Origin: Desulfoferrobacter suflitae
Lineage (GTDB): Bacteria; Desulfobacterota; Syntrophobacteria; Syntrophobacterales; Syntrophobacteraceae
Direction of reading: 5' to 3'
DNA length: 64,000 bases
Assembly: GCF_022603395.1 (NCBI RefSeq)
Contig: NZ_JAIBKA010000002.1
Coordinates: 372,001-436,000 of the forward strand
Positions within the stretch are counted from its first letter, which is position 1. Each line of letters begins with the position of its first letter. The notes beneath the pieces were generated by a model. The model worked only from the letters and a program-made list of their open reading frames with translations. It ran no database searches and had not been told where the DNA came from. Made by a program: the position numbers and the translations under genes. Positions 39,521 through 48,951 of this stretch are shown here, one piece after another.

Positions 39521-40282
39521 ATGCACACCTGGGCGGTGGAAATCCAAGACCTGTGGTTTTCTTACAACGATCATCAAGTGCTCCAAGAAGTCAATCTCAA
39601 CATCGCGGAGAAGGCATTCCTGGCCATCCTTGGCCCTAACGGCAGTGGCAAGACAACACTTTTGAAGCTCATGCTCGGAGTGCTCAAACCGGACAGGGGC
39701 TGGGTAAGAATTTTCGGGCAAGAACCACACAAGGTGGTGCACAAAATAGGTTATGTCCCCCAGGATACCAATATCAATAAGAGTTTTCCCATTTCGGTCT
39801 TCGACGCCACGCTCATGGGGCGGTTGGGCCATGCCAAGCGTGCCCGCCGCTATTCCGCTCATGATCGGGCTATGGCCCAGAAAGCTTTGGAAACAGTGGG
39901 CATGTGGGAACAGCGGAAGCGCCACATCGGGAAATTGTCGGGTGGACAGCGCCAACGTGTCTTTATTGCACGAGCGTTGGCTGGAGATCCCGACATCTTG
40001 TTCATGGATGAACCGACGGCAAGTGTAGACCGGGAGTTTCAAACGGAGTTGTATGAGTTTTTGCGGAAGCTCAATGAAAGCGTGACAATCCTGGTCGTCA
40101 GCCACGACCTGAGTGTTCTGTCGTCCTATATCAAATCGGTGGCCTGTGTGAATCAAAAATTATTTTATCATGATGCTGCCGAAATCACATCGGAAATGCT
40201 CGACATGGCCTACCATTGTCCGGTGGAGCTTGTCGCTCACGGATTACCGCATCGTGTATTGCGCGACCACGAGGACGATTAG
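39521..40282 (+). CDS. znuC: metal ABC transporter ATP-binding protein
   Basis: 253 residues with Walker A (GPNGSGKTTLL), signature LSGGQRQRVFIARAL and Walker B (ILFMDEPTASVD) plus H-loop VVSHD. GGGG lies 5 nt before the ATG. It lies 8 bp after znuA and 3 bp before znuB, so it is the ATPase of this importer. Confidence 0.93.
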   Translation: MHTWAVEIQDLWFSYNDHQVLQEVNLNIAEKAFLAILGPNGSGKTTLLKLMLGVLKPDRGWVRIFGQEPHKVVHKIGYVPQDTNINKSFPISVFDATLMGRLGHAKRARRYSAHDRAMAQKALETVGMWEQRKRHIGKLSGGQRQRVFIARALAGDPDILFMDEPTASVDREFQTELYEFLRKLNESVTILVVSHDLSVLSSYIKSVACVNQKLFYHDAAEITSEMLDMAYHCPVELVAHGLPHRVLRDHEDD

Positions 40283-40285
40283 ATC

Positions 40286-41098
40286 ATGATCGAAGTTCTG
40301 CAGTTTGAATTCATGCGCAACGCTCTGTATGCCGGACTGCTCGCCAGCGTCGCGTGCGGCATCATCGGTACGCTGGTGGTGGTCAATCGCATTGTTTTTA
40401 TTTCCGGAGGAATAGCCCACGCGGCTTACGGGGGGGTCGGCATTGCATTCTATTTCGGGCTTGCACCGTTGGTCGGGATAGGTGGATTTTCTCTGGTCAT
40501 AGCGGCCATCATGGCGGCGGTTACTGTGAACAGCAGGCATCGCTCGGACACTGTCATCGGAGCGCTGTGGGCATTTGGAATGGCGCTAGGCGTGCTGCTT
40601 ATCGATATCACGCCAGGATACAACGTGGATCTCATGAGTTACCTTTTCGGGAGTATTTTAACCGTGTCGAAATCGGATCTCTTGCTCATGCTGATTTTGG
40701 ATTTGGTGATTCTGGCAGCGGTGATTCTCTTTTACAAGGACTTCCTGGCCATATCTTTCGACGAAGAATTCGCTACGGCCATGGGGGTGCCGGCCAAGGT
40801 GCTGCATTTCGCACTGCTGGCGATGATTGCTCTGGTTGTGGTGATGATCGTGCGGGTGGTGGGTTTGATCCTGGTGATTGCATTGCTTTCTATCCCTGCC
40901 TACATTTCCGAAAAATACAGCGAATCAATGCGTAGCATGATGATCCTTTCCATTATGTTCAGTTGTCTATTTGTTATGATGGGCCTGTGGCTCGCATATT
41001 CATTCAACATCACTTCCGGGGCTACCATCATCATGGTGGCTGCGGCTTTCTTCTTCATCCACCCTCTATTCGCGCGTTTGGCCGATAAAAAGCAATAG
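40286..41098 (+). CDS. znuB: metal ABC transporter permease
   Basis: ABC-3 family permease of 270 residues with about eight hydrophobic segments. The conserved GGIAHAAYGGVG, YLFGSILTVS and RVVGLILVIALLSIPAY motifs are present. Last gene of the znuACB set; a weak hairpin (AAAACAG/CTGTTTT, 41158-41185) follows as a possible terminator. No Zur-type regulator gene is in the window. Confidence 0.93.
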   Translation: MIEVLQFEFMRNALYAGLLASVACGIIGTLVVVNRIVFISGGIAHAAYGGVGIAFYFGLAPLVGIGGFSLVIAAIMAAVTVNSRHRSDTVIGALWAFGMALGVLLIDITPGYNVDLMSYLFGSILTVSKSDLLLMLILDLVILAAVILFYKDFLAISFDEEFATAMGVPAKVLHFALLAMIALVVVMIVRVVGLILVIALLSIPAYISEKYSESMRSMMILSIMFSCLFVMMGLWLAYSFNITSGATIIMVAAAFFFIHPLFARLADKKQ

Positions 41099-41589
41099 TA
41101 TCAGGAAGTTAATCGGTTTTGCCGGGCCCTGAAGTAAGATTTAGCTTGAAGCGAAAAAAAACAGGGTTATTATACAGGCTGTTTTATTAATGGGTTGACG
41201 AAGGACCGTTTTGTTGTGTTATAGGGGCGTTGTTATTCTTATATTATTTGAGAAATTGCTGCAAATGATGTAGGCTGCCATTGTTGTGGTGATGGCACCG
41301 ATGCAATATAAAAGGGGCTTTGTTTGCATTGGTGGACCCGTGGAGCGGGAACAGTCACTGAGTAACTATCTCAAAATGCATGAATGTTGTAGTGAGTCAT
41401 TCCGGTAGAAGACGGAGTCCGAAATTTATTGAATTCCTGGATCCGGGGTTCCTCTCTCGAAGCATGTGAGGGGCAATCCGCACCGGAGCGACGGTAGAGA
41501 GGGATTTTGAGATAATTTTTTATGATCTTCCGTTGCGACAGACACGAGTTGGAGCGGCGAGGAGGAAAAAACTGAGTCAGGGTGACGGA
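41099..41589 (+). other. znuB-shc intergenic region with possible structured leader RNA
   Basis: About 490 bp with no supported gene. Inverted repeats are dense: TGCAAA/TTTGCA (41260-41265, 41322-41327) enclosing TGCCAT/ATGGCA (41276-41281, 41292-41297); CCTCTCT/AGAGAGG (41451-41457, 41496-41502); and an 11-bp perfect pair TATCTCAAAAT/ATTTTGAGATA (41367-41377, 41504-41514) that ends directly before a T6 run. The last pair plus T-run resembles the closing stem and terminator of a structured RNA. A promoter is only weakly suggested (TTGACG near 41195). Confidence 0.4.
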
Positions 41590-43692
41590 ATGATTTCAGG
41601 GACAGGGAAGCGAGGAAGCCAGGCTGTTTTTCTCGATGAGGCAGAGAAGCGAGAAAACGCCGGAGCGCTCCGCGGCAGTCCGAATTATGTTCCGCTGAGT
41701 CATGCTTCGGCACTTGCCGAGGAAGAGTATACAGGCCGGCAGAGAAGTCTGGATGGCGATGGGGGTGGCCGACTGAGCACCACCCAAAGTGTTTGGATTC
41801 ATAAGATCGAAAGGGCCATTGAGTCATGCTGCCGGCATTTTCTGGAGAGCCAGCACGAGGAAGGTTATTGGTGTGCCGAGCTCGAATCCAACGTCACCAT
41901 CACCAGCGAATATATCATGCTGCTGCATCTTTTGGGAATCGTCGATTCCGAGATGCAGGAGAGTGCCGTACGGTATCTTTATAATGAGCAATTGACGAAC
42001 GGAGCCTGGGGTCTGTACTACGGGGATGAAGGCAATTTGAGCATCACCGTGGAGGCGTACTTCGCATTAAAACTGGCGGGGGAAGATCCCACCGACGCCC
42101 GCCTTCGCAAGGCCAGGGACTTTATTCTGCGACAAGGGGGGGTGGAATCGTCGCGCGTCTTCACTAAGGTGTGGCTGGCTTTGTTCGGGCAGTACGATTG
42201 GGACGAGATCCCGACGATGCCGGTAGAGCTGGTGCTTTTGCCGGAGCATTTTTATTTCAATATTTATGAATTCAGCATGTGGGCGCGGGGTACGGCGGTC
42301 CCCTTATCCATTGTCATGGCGTTGCGACCGCAATTTGATCTCCCTGCGGAAAAAACGATCCCCGAGCTTTTCGTGGGTGGCAAGCCCTCCCTGTTTCCTC
42401 CTACCACCACCATCACCTACACCCACAAAATATTCTCTCTTCTGGACCGTTTGGCAAAATTGTATGAAAAATACCCCCTTCGTTCGCTCCGCGAGCGAGC
42501 CATTCGGGCGGCAGAAGCGTGGACCTTGGAGCGTCAGGAGGAGAGCGGTGATTGGGGGGGAATCCAACCGCCGATGGTGTACTCAGTGCTGGCCTTTTAC
42601 TACCTGGGGTATCCGTTAGACCACCCGGCCATAGGCAAGGGATTGAAGGCCCTCAAGAATTTTTGCCTGGAAGATGAGCGCGGTTTGCGCATGCAGTCGT
42701 GTGTGTCGCCCGTGTGGGACACGGCGCTTACTGCCCTGGCCATGCTGGATGCAGGGGTGCCTGCAGATCATCCGAGCCTGCAAAAGGTTGCCCGCTGGCT
42801 GGTCAAGAATCAGATCAAATCGGGAGGGGACTGGCAGGTAAAAAGCTGTTGCCCTCCCGGCGGGTGGGCCTTTGAATTTGTCAACACCAACTACCCGGAT
42901 GTGGATGATTCGGCTGTCATTCTCTACACTTTGCATCGGCTGGACGATAGCAGGTGTGACGGGTTGGAGTGCTCCAGAGATTGCGGCATGCAATGGTGTT
43001 TGAGCATGCAGAGCAGCTGTGGAGGATGGGCGGCTTTCGATCGAGACAATACCATGATGATCTTGAATCGCATACCCTTTGCCGATCAGGAAGCCATGGT
43101 GGATTACCCCACCGCCGATGTAACGGGACGCATGCTTGAAGCAATGGGCTTTTACGGCTATGAAAAAACTCACCCGCAGGCCCAAGCGGCGCTCCGCTTT
43201 GTGCGCGGTTTGCAGGAAGAGGACGGCTGCTGGTGGGGACGCTGGGGGGTCAACTACATCTACGGGACCTGGAGTGTTCTGCGCGGATTGATCTCGATTG
43301 GGGAAGATCCCAGTGCCCCGTATATTCAGAGGGCCTTACAATGGCTGAAAGACCGCCAGAATCCCGATGGAGGCTGGGGCGAAACTTGCGAGACGTATGC
43401 CAGGCCGGAGCTCAGAGGGCAGGGGCACAGCACCGCGTCTCAAACCGCATGGGCCGTCATGGGGCTGTTGGCGGGAGGAGAAGGGGAGAGTCCTGCGGTG
43501 CAGCGCGGAATCCAGTATTTACTGCGGACCCAGAAGGCGGATGGAACCTGGGACGAACCCTATTTTACCGGAACCGGCTTTCCCAACCACTTCTACATCC
43601 GCTACCATAACTACCGCAATTGTTTTCCCTTGATGGCCCTCGGCCAGTATTTGCGAACCCTGCGCGGCACCTACAGGATAGGTGCGCGCTAA
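41590..43692 (+). CDS. shc: squalene-hopene cyclase
   Basis: Cyclises squalene to hopene/diplopterol at the membrane. From ATG 41590 about 700 residues; the catalytic DxDD motif is DVDD (NYPDVDDSAV), and several QW repeats (QNPDGGWGETCETY, QKADGTWDEPYFTGTGFP) line the barrels. The N-terminal roughly 60 residues before the first alpha-barrel are not conserved-looking. SD AGGGTG, 5 nt upstream, is weak; a TTG at 41533 is in frame. Enzymes of this type supply hopanoids, but HpnC/D/E-type squalene genes are not nearby. Confidence 0.95.
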   Translation: MISGTGKRGSQAVFLDEAEKRENAGALRGSPNYVPLSHASALAEEEYTGRQRSLDGDGGGRLSTTQSVWIHKIERAIESCCRHFLESQHEEGYWCAELESNVTITSEYIMLLHLLGIVDSEMQESAVRYLYNEQLTNGAWGLYYGDEGNLSITVEAYFALKLAGEDPTDARLRKARDFILRQGGVESSRVFTKVWLALFGQYDWDEIPTMPVELVLLPEHFYFNIYEFSMWARGTAVPLSIVMALRPQFDLPAEKTIPELFVGGKPSLFPPTTTITYTHKIFSLLDRLAKLYEKYPLRSLRERAIRAAEAWTLERQEESGDWGGIQPPMVYSVLAFYYLGYPLDHPAIGKGLKALKNFCLEDERGLRMQSCVSPVWDTALTALAMLDAGVPADHPSLQKVARWLVKNQIKSGGDWQVKSCCPPGGWAFEFVNTNYPDVDDSAVILYTLHRLDDSRCDGLECSRDCGMQWCLSMQSSCGGWAAFDRDNTMMILNRIPFADQEAMVDYPTADVTGRMLEAMGFYGYEKTHPQAQAALRFVRGLQEEDGCWWGRWGVNYIYGTWSVLRGLISIGEDPSAPYIQRALQWLKDRQNPDGGWGETCETYARPELRGQGHSTASQTAWAVMGLLAGGEGESPAVQRGIQYLLRTQKADGTWDEPYFTGTGFPNHFYIRYHNYRNCFPLMALGQYLRTLRGTYRIGAR

Positions 43693-43714
43693 CCGCAAAT
43701 TCCCTCGCGGTAAA

Positions 43715-44542
43715 TCACAGCTTATCCGTCTCTTTTGCGTCGAAGGTGAAGGTATGCTCAGGACCAGGAAAAGCTCCCGTCTCCACTTCCTGACGATAGC
43801 ATGTCAGCGCTTCCTCGATTGTTGCGCTCAGCCGTGCATATTGTTTCACGAATTTGGGCACGAATCGGTCAAAAAGCCCTAATACGTCGTGTATCACCAG
43901 TACCTGTCCATCACACTCTCTCCCGGCTCCAATGCCGATGGTGGGAACCGGAACTGCCTCGGTGATACGGGCGGCGATGGCGGCCGGAATGGCTTCCAAC
44001 ACAATGCTGAAACAGCCGGCGGCGGCCAGCTCCTGGGCGTCTTCAATGAGAATCTTGGCCGCTTCCGCGGTCTTCCCCTGGACCTTGAATCCGCCCAATT
44101 GAGCCGCACTCTGGGGTGTCAAACCAAGGTGCCCTTGCACCGGAATTCCCGCAGCCACCATGGCGCTCACCTGGGGAAGAACCCGTGTGCCCCCTTCAAG
44201 CTTAACCGCCTGCGCGTGCGCCTCCTTTAAAAAGCGACCGGCATTCAGCACCGCCTGCTCGATGCTTGCCTGATAGGAAAGAAAGGGCATATCGCCGATC
44301 ACCAGCGCTCTTTGCACAGCGCGACTGACTGCCTTGGTGTGGTGGATCATCTCTTCCATGCCGACTGCCAGGGTGTCTTCATGGCCCAATACGACCATTG
44401 CCAGCGAGTCCCCAACCAGCACCATATCCATGCCGCTGCGGTCAACCCAGCGCGCTGTAGGAAAATCATAGGCGGTCAGCATGGTGAGCTTGCGTTTGCC
44501 TTTGGCAGCAACAATATCCGGGACGGTAACACGTTTGTTCAT
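43715..44542 (-). CDS. panB: 3-methyl-2-oxobutanoate hydroxymethyltransferase
   Basis: Methylene-THF-dependent step that makes ketopantoate for pantothenate and CoA. 275 residues, with TMLTAYDFPTARWVD, the metal-binding Asp in MVLVGDSLAMVVLG, the catalytic region VKLEGGTRVLPQV and GAGRECDGQVLVIHD. It follows panE with no gap (SD AAGGAGG lies in the panE end). It uses the same folate pool as fhs-folD. Confidence 0.96.
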   Translation of the reverse strand: MNKRVTVPDIVAAKGKRKLTMLTAYDFPTARWVDRSGMDMVLVGDSLAMVVLGHEDTLAVGMEEMIHHTKAVSRAVQRALVIGDMPFLSYQASIEQAVLNAGRFLKEAHAQAVKLEGGTRVLPQVSAMVAAGIPVQGHLGLTPQSAAQLGGFKVQGKTAEAAKILIEDAQELAAAGCFSIVLEAIPAAIAARITEAVPVPTIGIGAGRECDGQVLVIHDVLGLFDRFVPKFVKQYARLSATIEEALTCYRQEVETGAFPGPEHTFTFDAKETDKL

Positions 44543-44543
44543 A

Positions 44544-45479
44544 TCAGTTCGCCTCCTTTATCAGGTAAGTGGCTTCCAGGGTATGCACGAGGCGGGCAAG
44601 GGACTGATTGACGGGGGTTGCAATCCCCGCCTCTTGTCCGAAGCGCACCACCGCTCCGTTGATGGCGTCGATTTCAGTGCGTTTTTTGCGGTCTACGTCC
44701 TGCCGCATGGAAGAACGATTGGTAGCGGTAGCTTTGGCCACGGCCAGCACACGTTCGAAAATGTCCACATCGATGGCGAACCCTCTAGCGCGTGCGACGT
44801 CAAACGCCTCCTGAACGGCAGACTGGGAAAGGTGCCTGGCAGGTTCGAGCTCTGCAACCAGCCCATTAGTGATTCCGGTAAGAGCTGTGATGGCATTGAT
44901 GCCCACGTTGATCAGCAGTTTTTCCCAAATAAGCCGCTGCATGGCATCGCTGGCATGGGCTTCCATCTCAGCCTGGCGGAAAACATCCACAATGCGGTGA
45001 ACCCGTGGTGAAAGTCGGCCGTTGATCTCTCCGACATGAGTCTGGCCGTTGCCCCCGTGGCGAATCATCCCCGGCTCCAGCATGGTGGCTCCCTGCGCCG
45101 TGGAGCCCGCCAAAACCGATTCCTCGCCAACCATTTGCGATATGCTTTCCCAATTACCAATGCCGTTTTGGAGGGTCAGGAAAACCGTCGAAGCGCAGCA
45201 GCAATCCATTACACTGTGAACCGCCGCGACCGTGTCGTAGCTCTTGACGGTTACAATAACAATGTCCGGTTTTTCTGAAATGGTGTGCGGATGGTCATGA
45301 GCCGGAAGATAATAGCGGCTGGTGCTGCCGTCCAGCTCTTCCACCAGAAGGCCCCTTTGCTGGATCGACGCGACGTGCTCGCGGTCGGTGGTGAGCAGGA
45401 GCACTTGACCATTCGTTCTGGAAAGCCTGGCGCCGATCAGACTTCCCAGAGCTCCCGCCCCTAAGATAAGAATGCGCAT
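44544..45479 (-). CDS. panE: 2-dehydropantoate 2-reductase
   Basis: NADPH-dependent reduction of ketopantoate to pantoate. 311 residues: Rossmann GAGALGSLIGARLSR, the LTLQNGIGN segment, catalytic Lys in IWEKLLINVGINAITAL and Glu in KRTEIDAINGAVVRFG. It precedes panB in the same transcript. The 145 bp upstream separates it from the MraY-like gene. Confidence 0.94.
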   Translation of the reverse strand: MRILILGAGALGSLIGARLSRTNGQVLLLTTDREHVASIQQRGLLVEELDGSTSRYYLPAHDHPHTISEKPDIVIVTVKSYDTVAAVHSVMDCCCASTVFLTLQNGIGNWESISQMVGEESVLAGSTAQGATMLEPGMIRHGGNGQTHVGEINGRLSPRVHRIVDVFRQAEMEAHASDAMQRLIWEKLLINVGINAITALTGITNGLVAELEPARHLSQSAVQEAFDVARARGFAIDVDIFERVLAVAKATATNRSSMRQDVDRKKRTEIDAINGAVVRFGQEAGIATPVNQSLARLVHTLEATYLIKEAN

Positions 45480-45624
45480 CTTTCTTTCCCGTTTTTCACT
45501 GGTCCGCTTGTGGCAGGATCACAGCAAAGCAAAATCATAGCGGTTTGTGGGATGATCAGCGGCGGCATTAAGATGAATCCTGTAACTTCCGACTTCCCCG
45601 CCCGGCCATGCCGGTGAAGGACAG

Positions 45625-46731
45625 TCAGCGCAACTTCAATGTGGCGAGTGAAATCAGCGCCAAAATACCGGACACGATCCACAGGCGAATGACCACTTTG
45701 GTTTCCGCAATGCCGATGTGCTGCAAATTGTGGTGCAGCGGAGCTCGGTAGAACAGGCGGCGACCCAGCCACTGCACCCCGATTTTGTCCTGTATCTGAC
45801 TGGTGAGCGCCTCGGCAATGAAAAGTCCGCCCAGCAAAGGGAAAAGCATCTCCTGCTTGAGCAGGACAGAGAGTACCGACATGGTTCCGCCAATGGCCAG
45901 GGAGCCCGTGTCGCCCATAAAAATCTGCGCCGGATATGCATTATACCAGAGAAAGCCCAATCCCGCACCGGCAAATGCGGCGGCAAAAATGGTGAGTTCG
46001 CCGGCTCCACGCAGATAGGGGTAATACAAGTAGGCCGAATAAATCTTGTTGCCTTCGACGTAGGCAAAAATTGCCAGAACCGTCACCACAAACAACGACG
46101 GGGTAATGGCCAGCCCGTCCAGCCCGTCGGTTATATTGACGGCATTGGAGACGAAAATGACGAACAGGAAGATGAATGCCCCATACAGGTATGGCCCCAA
46201 ATCAATTAGAGGATACTTGTAGAAGGGAACATACAACTGGGTGGCGAGCGTTCCCAGGGGCGCATAGGTTCCCACACAGACCCACGCAAAACCAATTCCA
46301 AAAAGGCTCTGCAATATAAGCTTGGTGCGCTCGGACATGCCTTTATCGCCGCTGTGACGCCTGACCTTGGCGTAATCATCCCAGAAACCGATCAAGCCGA
46401 ACCAGATCATTCCCGCCAGCGAACAGAGCAAAAAAGGATTGTGCCAATTTCCCCAGATCATCATAGAGCTCAGCACCGCGCCAATGATCAGCAGCCCACC
46501 CATGGTAGGGGTGCCGCTCTTATCAAAAGCTGAATGGGTGCCGGTTTCGCGCACTTGATCCCAGAATGAACGACGATGCATGCAAAGAATGAACGGGCGA
46601 CTGAACAGAAAGACGAATATTACGGATGTGAGAGCGGCCATGATGGAGCGAAAAGTGATGTAATTGACCAGCCGGCAGAAAGAAAATCTTTCCGAAAGCT
46701 CCATGAGAAGGTTGCAGAGTTCGTAGATCAT
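45625..46731 (-). CDS. MraY-like phospho-N-acetylmuramoyl-pentapeptide transferase (divergent His motif)
   Basis: Integral membrane transferase of 368 residues with about ten TM segments. Mg-binding and catalytic motifs FWDDYAKVRR, NITDGLDGLA and FMGDTGSLAIGG fit MraY, and the ending SLATLKLR is MraY-like. The usual HHHYE motif reads HHNLQ, so the third His and the Glu are changed. Its start overlaps the MurG-HEAT stop by 4 bp, and no other murein-synthesis gene adjoins. It could be the sole MraY or a paralogue making a different lipid-linked product. Confidence 0.82.
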   Translation of the reverse strand: MIYELCNLLMELSERFSFCRLVNYITFRSIMAALTSVIFVFLFSRPFILCMHRRSFWDQVRETGTHSAFDKSGTPTMGGLLIIGAVLSSMMIWGNWHNPFLLCSLAGMIWFGLIGFWDDYAKVRRHSGDKGMSERTKLILQSLFGIGFAWVCVGTYAPLGTLATQLYVPFYKYPLIDLGPYLYGAFIFLFVIFVSNAVNITDGLDGLAITPSLFVVTVLAIFAYVEGNKIYSAYLYYPYLRGAGELTIFAAAFAGAGLGFLWYNAYPAQIFMGDTGSLAIGGTMSVLSVLLKQEMLFPLLGGLFIAEALTSQIQDKIGVQWLGRRLFYRAPLHHNLQHIGIAETKVVIRLWIVSGILALISLATLKLR

Positions 46732-48905
46732 CGGGGTTTCCTTGCCAATGCATCAGGCAGAAGCGCAGGGCTTTGCACCGGGCCCTCTTCAACCGCCCCC
46801 TCGCGGCAGCAATCCTGTATGGTCCGGTAGGTGGCCTTAATGGAAAAATGCGGACTGAAATCCGTCGCAGTGAGCACGAAAGTACCCACCTGCGATAACA
46901 GTTCTTCAGAAGGAGCGATCACTCGGCGCTCCATGAGGCGCTTGATGCCCCTCAGTGCCGCGTCGCGCACCTGCCAGAGCAAGTCTTCCTTGAGCGCCAT
47001 AAGAGCTTCGACGGCGCGCCCATCGGTTCCCACCTCACCCACGGCTCTGGCTGCTTCCGCTTTGACCTCGAAGGACTTGTCCTGGAGGCAAGCCAAGAGA
47101 GCTTGCAGCCATTGTTCTTTGCCGGCAAGCAGGAATCCGAAATGCGCCGCCGCTCGGCAAGCTTGAGCGCGAACCTCGAAATACGGATCGGCTATGGCCA
47201 TCAGCAGGCTTTGTTCGATTTCGGCGTTGAACCGATTCAATACCTGCAAGGCCTGTACAACATTCCTGCGGATGAATCCCACTTGTTTGAAATCCCCGCC
47301 GAACAGCCGTTTGACTAATGCAGCAGGTTGCCGGTCCGTCAACATGAGCAACAGTGCGGGAATCTTTTCCTCGTATCGTGTCAGTCCCACGAGTTTGACT
47401 CCCAGGTTGCGATCCTGCCAGGCTTCGTGGGTCAGCAGGGCGGCGGCCCGATGGCGATAGTAGATGAGGTCGTCTTCATCGCCCACCGCCCGCACCGGGT
47501 CAAAATCCCCGGGGGATGCCTGGTAGGTCGCGCTCAGCAGGTGCAGCAGACGGTGATTGTTCATCAGCGGTTTGAACGGAATGGAATGAAAGCCGGTCCC
47601 ATTGTTGTAATTTTGATCTTCAAAAAGCTCACTCAAGATGCGCTCGTTGGATCGCCGCCTCAAAAACAGCAGACTCTTGGCCGCCATTTCCCGCAGTCGA
47701 TCCGGATCGTTGAGCAGTCTTAATATTCGCTCTGCCAATGCGCTGCCGTCAACCCTTTCCAGCACCTCGTTGCCTTCCACCACAGTATCCTCGAAGAGAA
47801 TCTCTGTTGCTCCCGAGTGCTTCATTGCCCGCGCATTCATCACCTGATGATCGCCGGGGAGGTTGGCCTTGGGGATGAGCAAAGAGGGTTTTCCCAGGTG
47901 TGAAATTTCGTTCAGGCTGCCGGCGCCACTGCGGCACACGACCAGATCGCTGACCGAATACACGTCTGCAATGTTGTGGAAATAATCTTTGCGGTAATAG
48001 AAGGTCTCGATAAGATCTCTTTCCTCCCGGCTGTACTGGGCTTTGAGTCGATTCTCAGTATCTCGTTCGGCATGATAGTCCGACGATTTGTTGAGGCCCA
48101 TGCCATGAATGATGAACAATCGCTCCCGGTGTGGAATGAAGTGGCGCAGAGCGTCAACGATGGCCCTGTTGATGGTGCGTGCTCCCTGTGACCCACCGAA
48201 TACGAACACTACCTGTCTTTTCTCTGGGATTGTGAATGCAAGCTGTTCAAGGGCTTCTTCTTTGGGTTTGGTCACGATGGAATGGCGTACTGGGTAGCCC
48301 ACAACAACGCCGTTTTTGGGAAAGAAGGAGAGGGTCTGCGGAAACGTCAGCAGGATCCTGTCCGACCAACGGCCGAGAAAAGCGTTCAACTGGCCTGGAA
48401 TACTGTTTTGTTCGTGTACGAAAATCTTGGTCGGGGAAAGTCTCAGGGCGCGCAGCAGAAGAGTGGCGCAGATGATCGGGGCGCTCACATATCCTCCGGT
48501 GGCTATCACCCAGCGAGGGGCGAAACCAAGCAGGATGACAATCGACTGGCATATGCCCAGGGACAAACGGCAAAGAAACCGCAAGGAAGCGGGGGACGGC
48601 CTGAGCCCGGGGAAGCCCTCCGAGGACACGAACCGCAGCGGATACCCGGCACGTCTGACAATCACTGCTTCCGCTTTGCCTCGCACTCCGACATACAGAA
48701 AGCGAGTACCGGGTTCCCGTTGCTTTATCCCTTCGGCAATAGCCAGGGCAGGGTTGACGTGGCCGCCGGTGCCGCCGCCTGTCAAAAGGACTCTTAGCTC
48801 ACGCCCTGCCAGCAAATGCCATCGATAGGCGGCCGGCAGAAAAACTAGCAGTAGAAGTGAAATGATGAGGAGAGCGGCTATGCTTAAATAATTCACCAAA
48901 ATCAA
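46728..48905 (-). CDS. MurG-like glycosyltransferase fused to HEAT repeats
   Basis: 725 residues: an N-terminal membrane anchor (about 5-27), a MurG-like GT-B domain (about 36-405) with GGTGGHVNPALAIAEG, TGGYVSAPI, HEQNSIPGQLN, FGGSQGARTINRAI and CRSGAGSLNE, then a roughly 230-residue C-terminal part with HEAT-type helical repeats (DPYFEVRAQACRAAAHFG, DKSFEVKAEAARAVGEVGTD, DLLWQVRDAALRGIKRL). Canonical MurG is about 360 residues with neither anchor nor repeats. A TTG at 48905 is used as start; no clear SD. Overlaps the MraY-like gene. Confidence 0.85.
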   Translation of the reverse strand: MILVNYLSIAALLIISLLLLVFLPAAYRWHLLAGRELRVLLTGGGTGGHVNPALAIAEGIKQREPGTRFLYVGVRGKAEAVIVRRAGYPLRFVSSEGFPGLRPSPASLRFLCRLSLGICQSIVILLGFAPRWVIATGGYVSAPIICATLLLRALRLSPTKIFVHEQNSIPGQLNAFLGRWSDRILLTFPQTLSFFPKNGVVVGYPVRHSIVTKPKEEALEQLAFTIPEKRQVVFVFGGSQGARTINRAIVDALRHFIPHRERLFIIHGMGLNKSSDYHAERDTENRLKAQYSREERDLIETFYYRKDYFHNIADVYSVSDLVVCRSGAGSLNEISHLGKPSLLIPKANLPGDHQVMNARAMKHSGATEILFEDTVVEGNEVLERVDGSALAERILRLLNDPDRLREMAAKSLLFLRRRSNERILSELFEDQNYNNGTGFHSIPFKPLMNNHRLLHLLSATYQASPGDFDPVRAVGDEDDLIYYRHRAAALLTHEAWQDRNLGVKLVGLTRYEEKIPALLLMLTDRQPAALVKRLFGGDFKQVGFIRRNVVQALQVLNRFNAEIEQSLLMAIADPYFEVRAQACRAAAHFGFLLAGKEQWLQALLACLQDKSFEVKAEAARAVGEVGTDGRAVEALMALKEDLLWQVRDAALRGIKRLMERRVIAPSEELLSQVGTFVLTATDFSPHFSIKATYRTIQDCCREGAVEEGPVQSPALLPDALARKPR

Positions 48906-48951
48906 CTCGAGTTAAGGTTGCATTGTCAGTCTGGCGGAGAAGTATCCGCAG

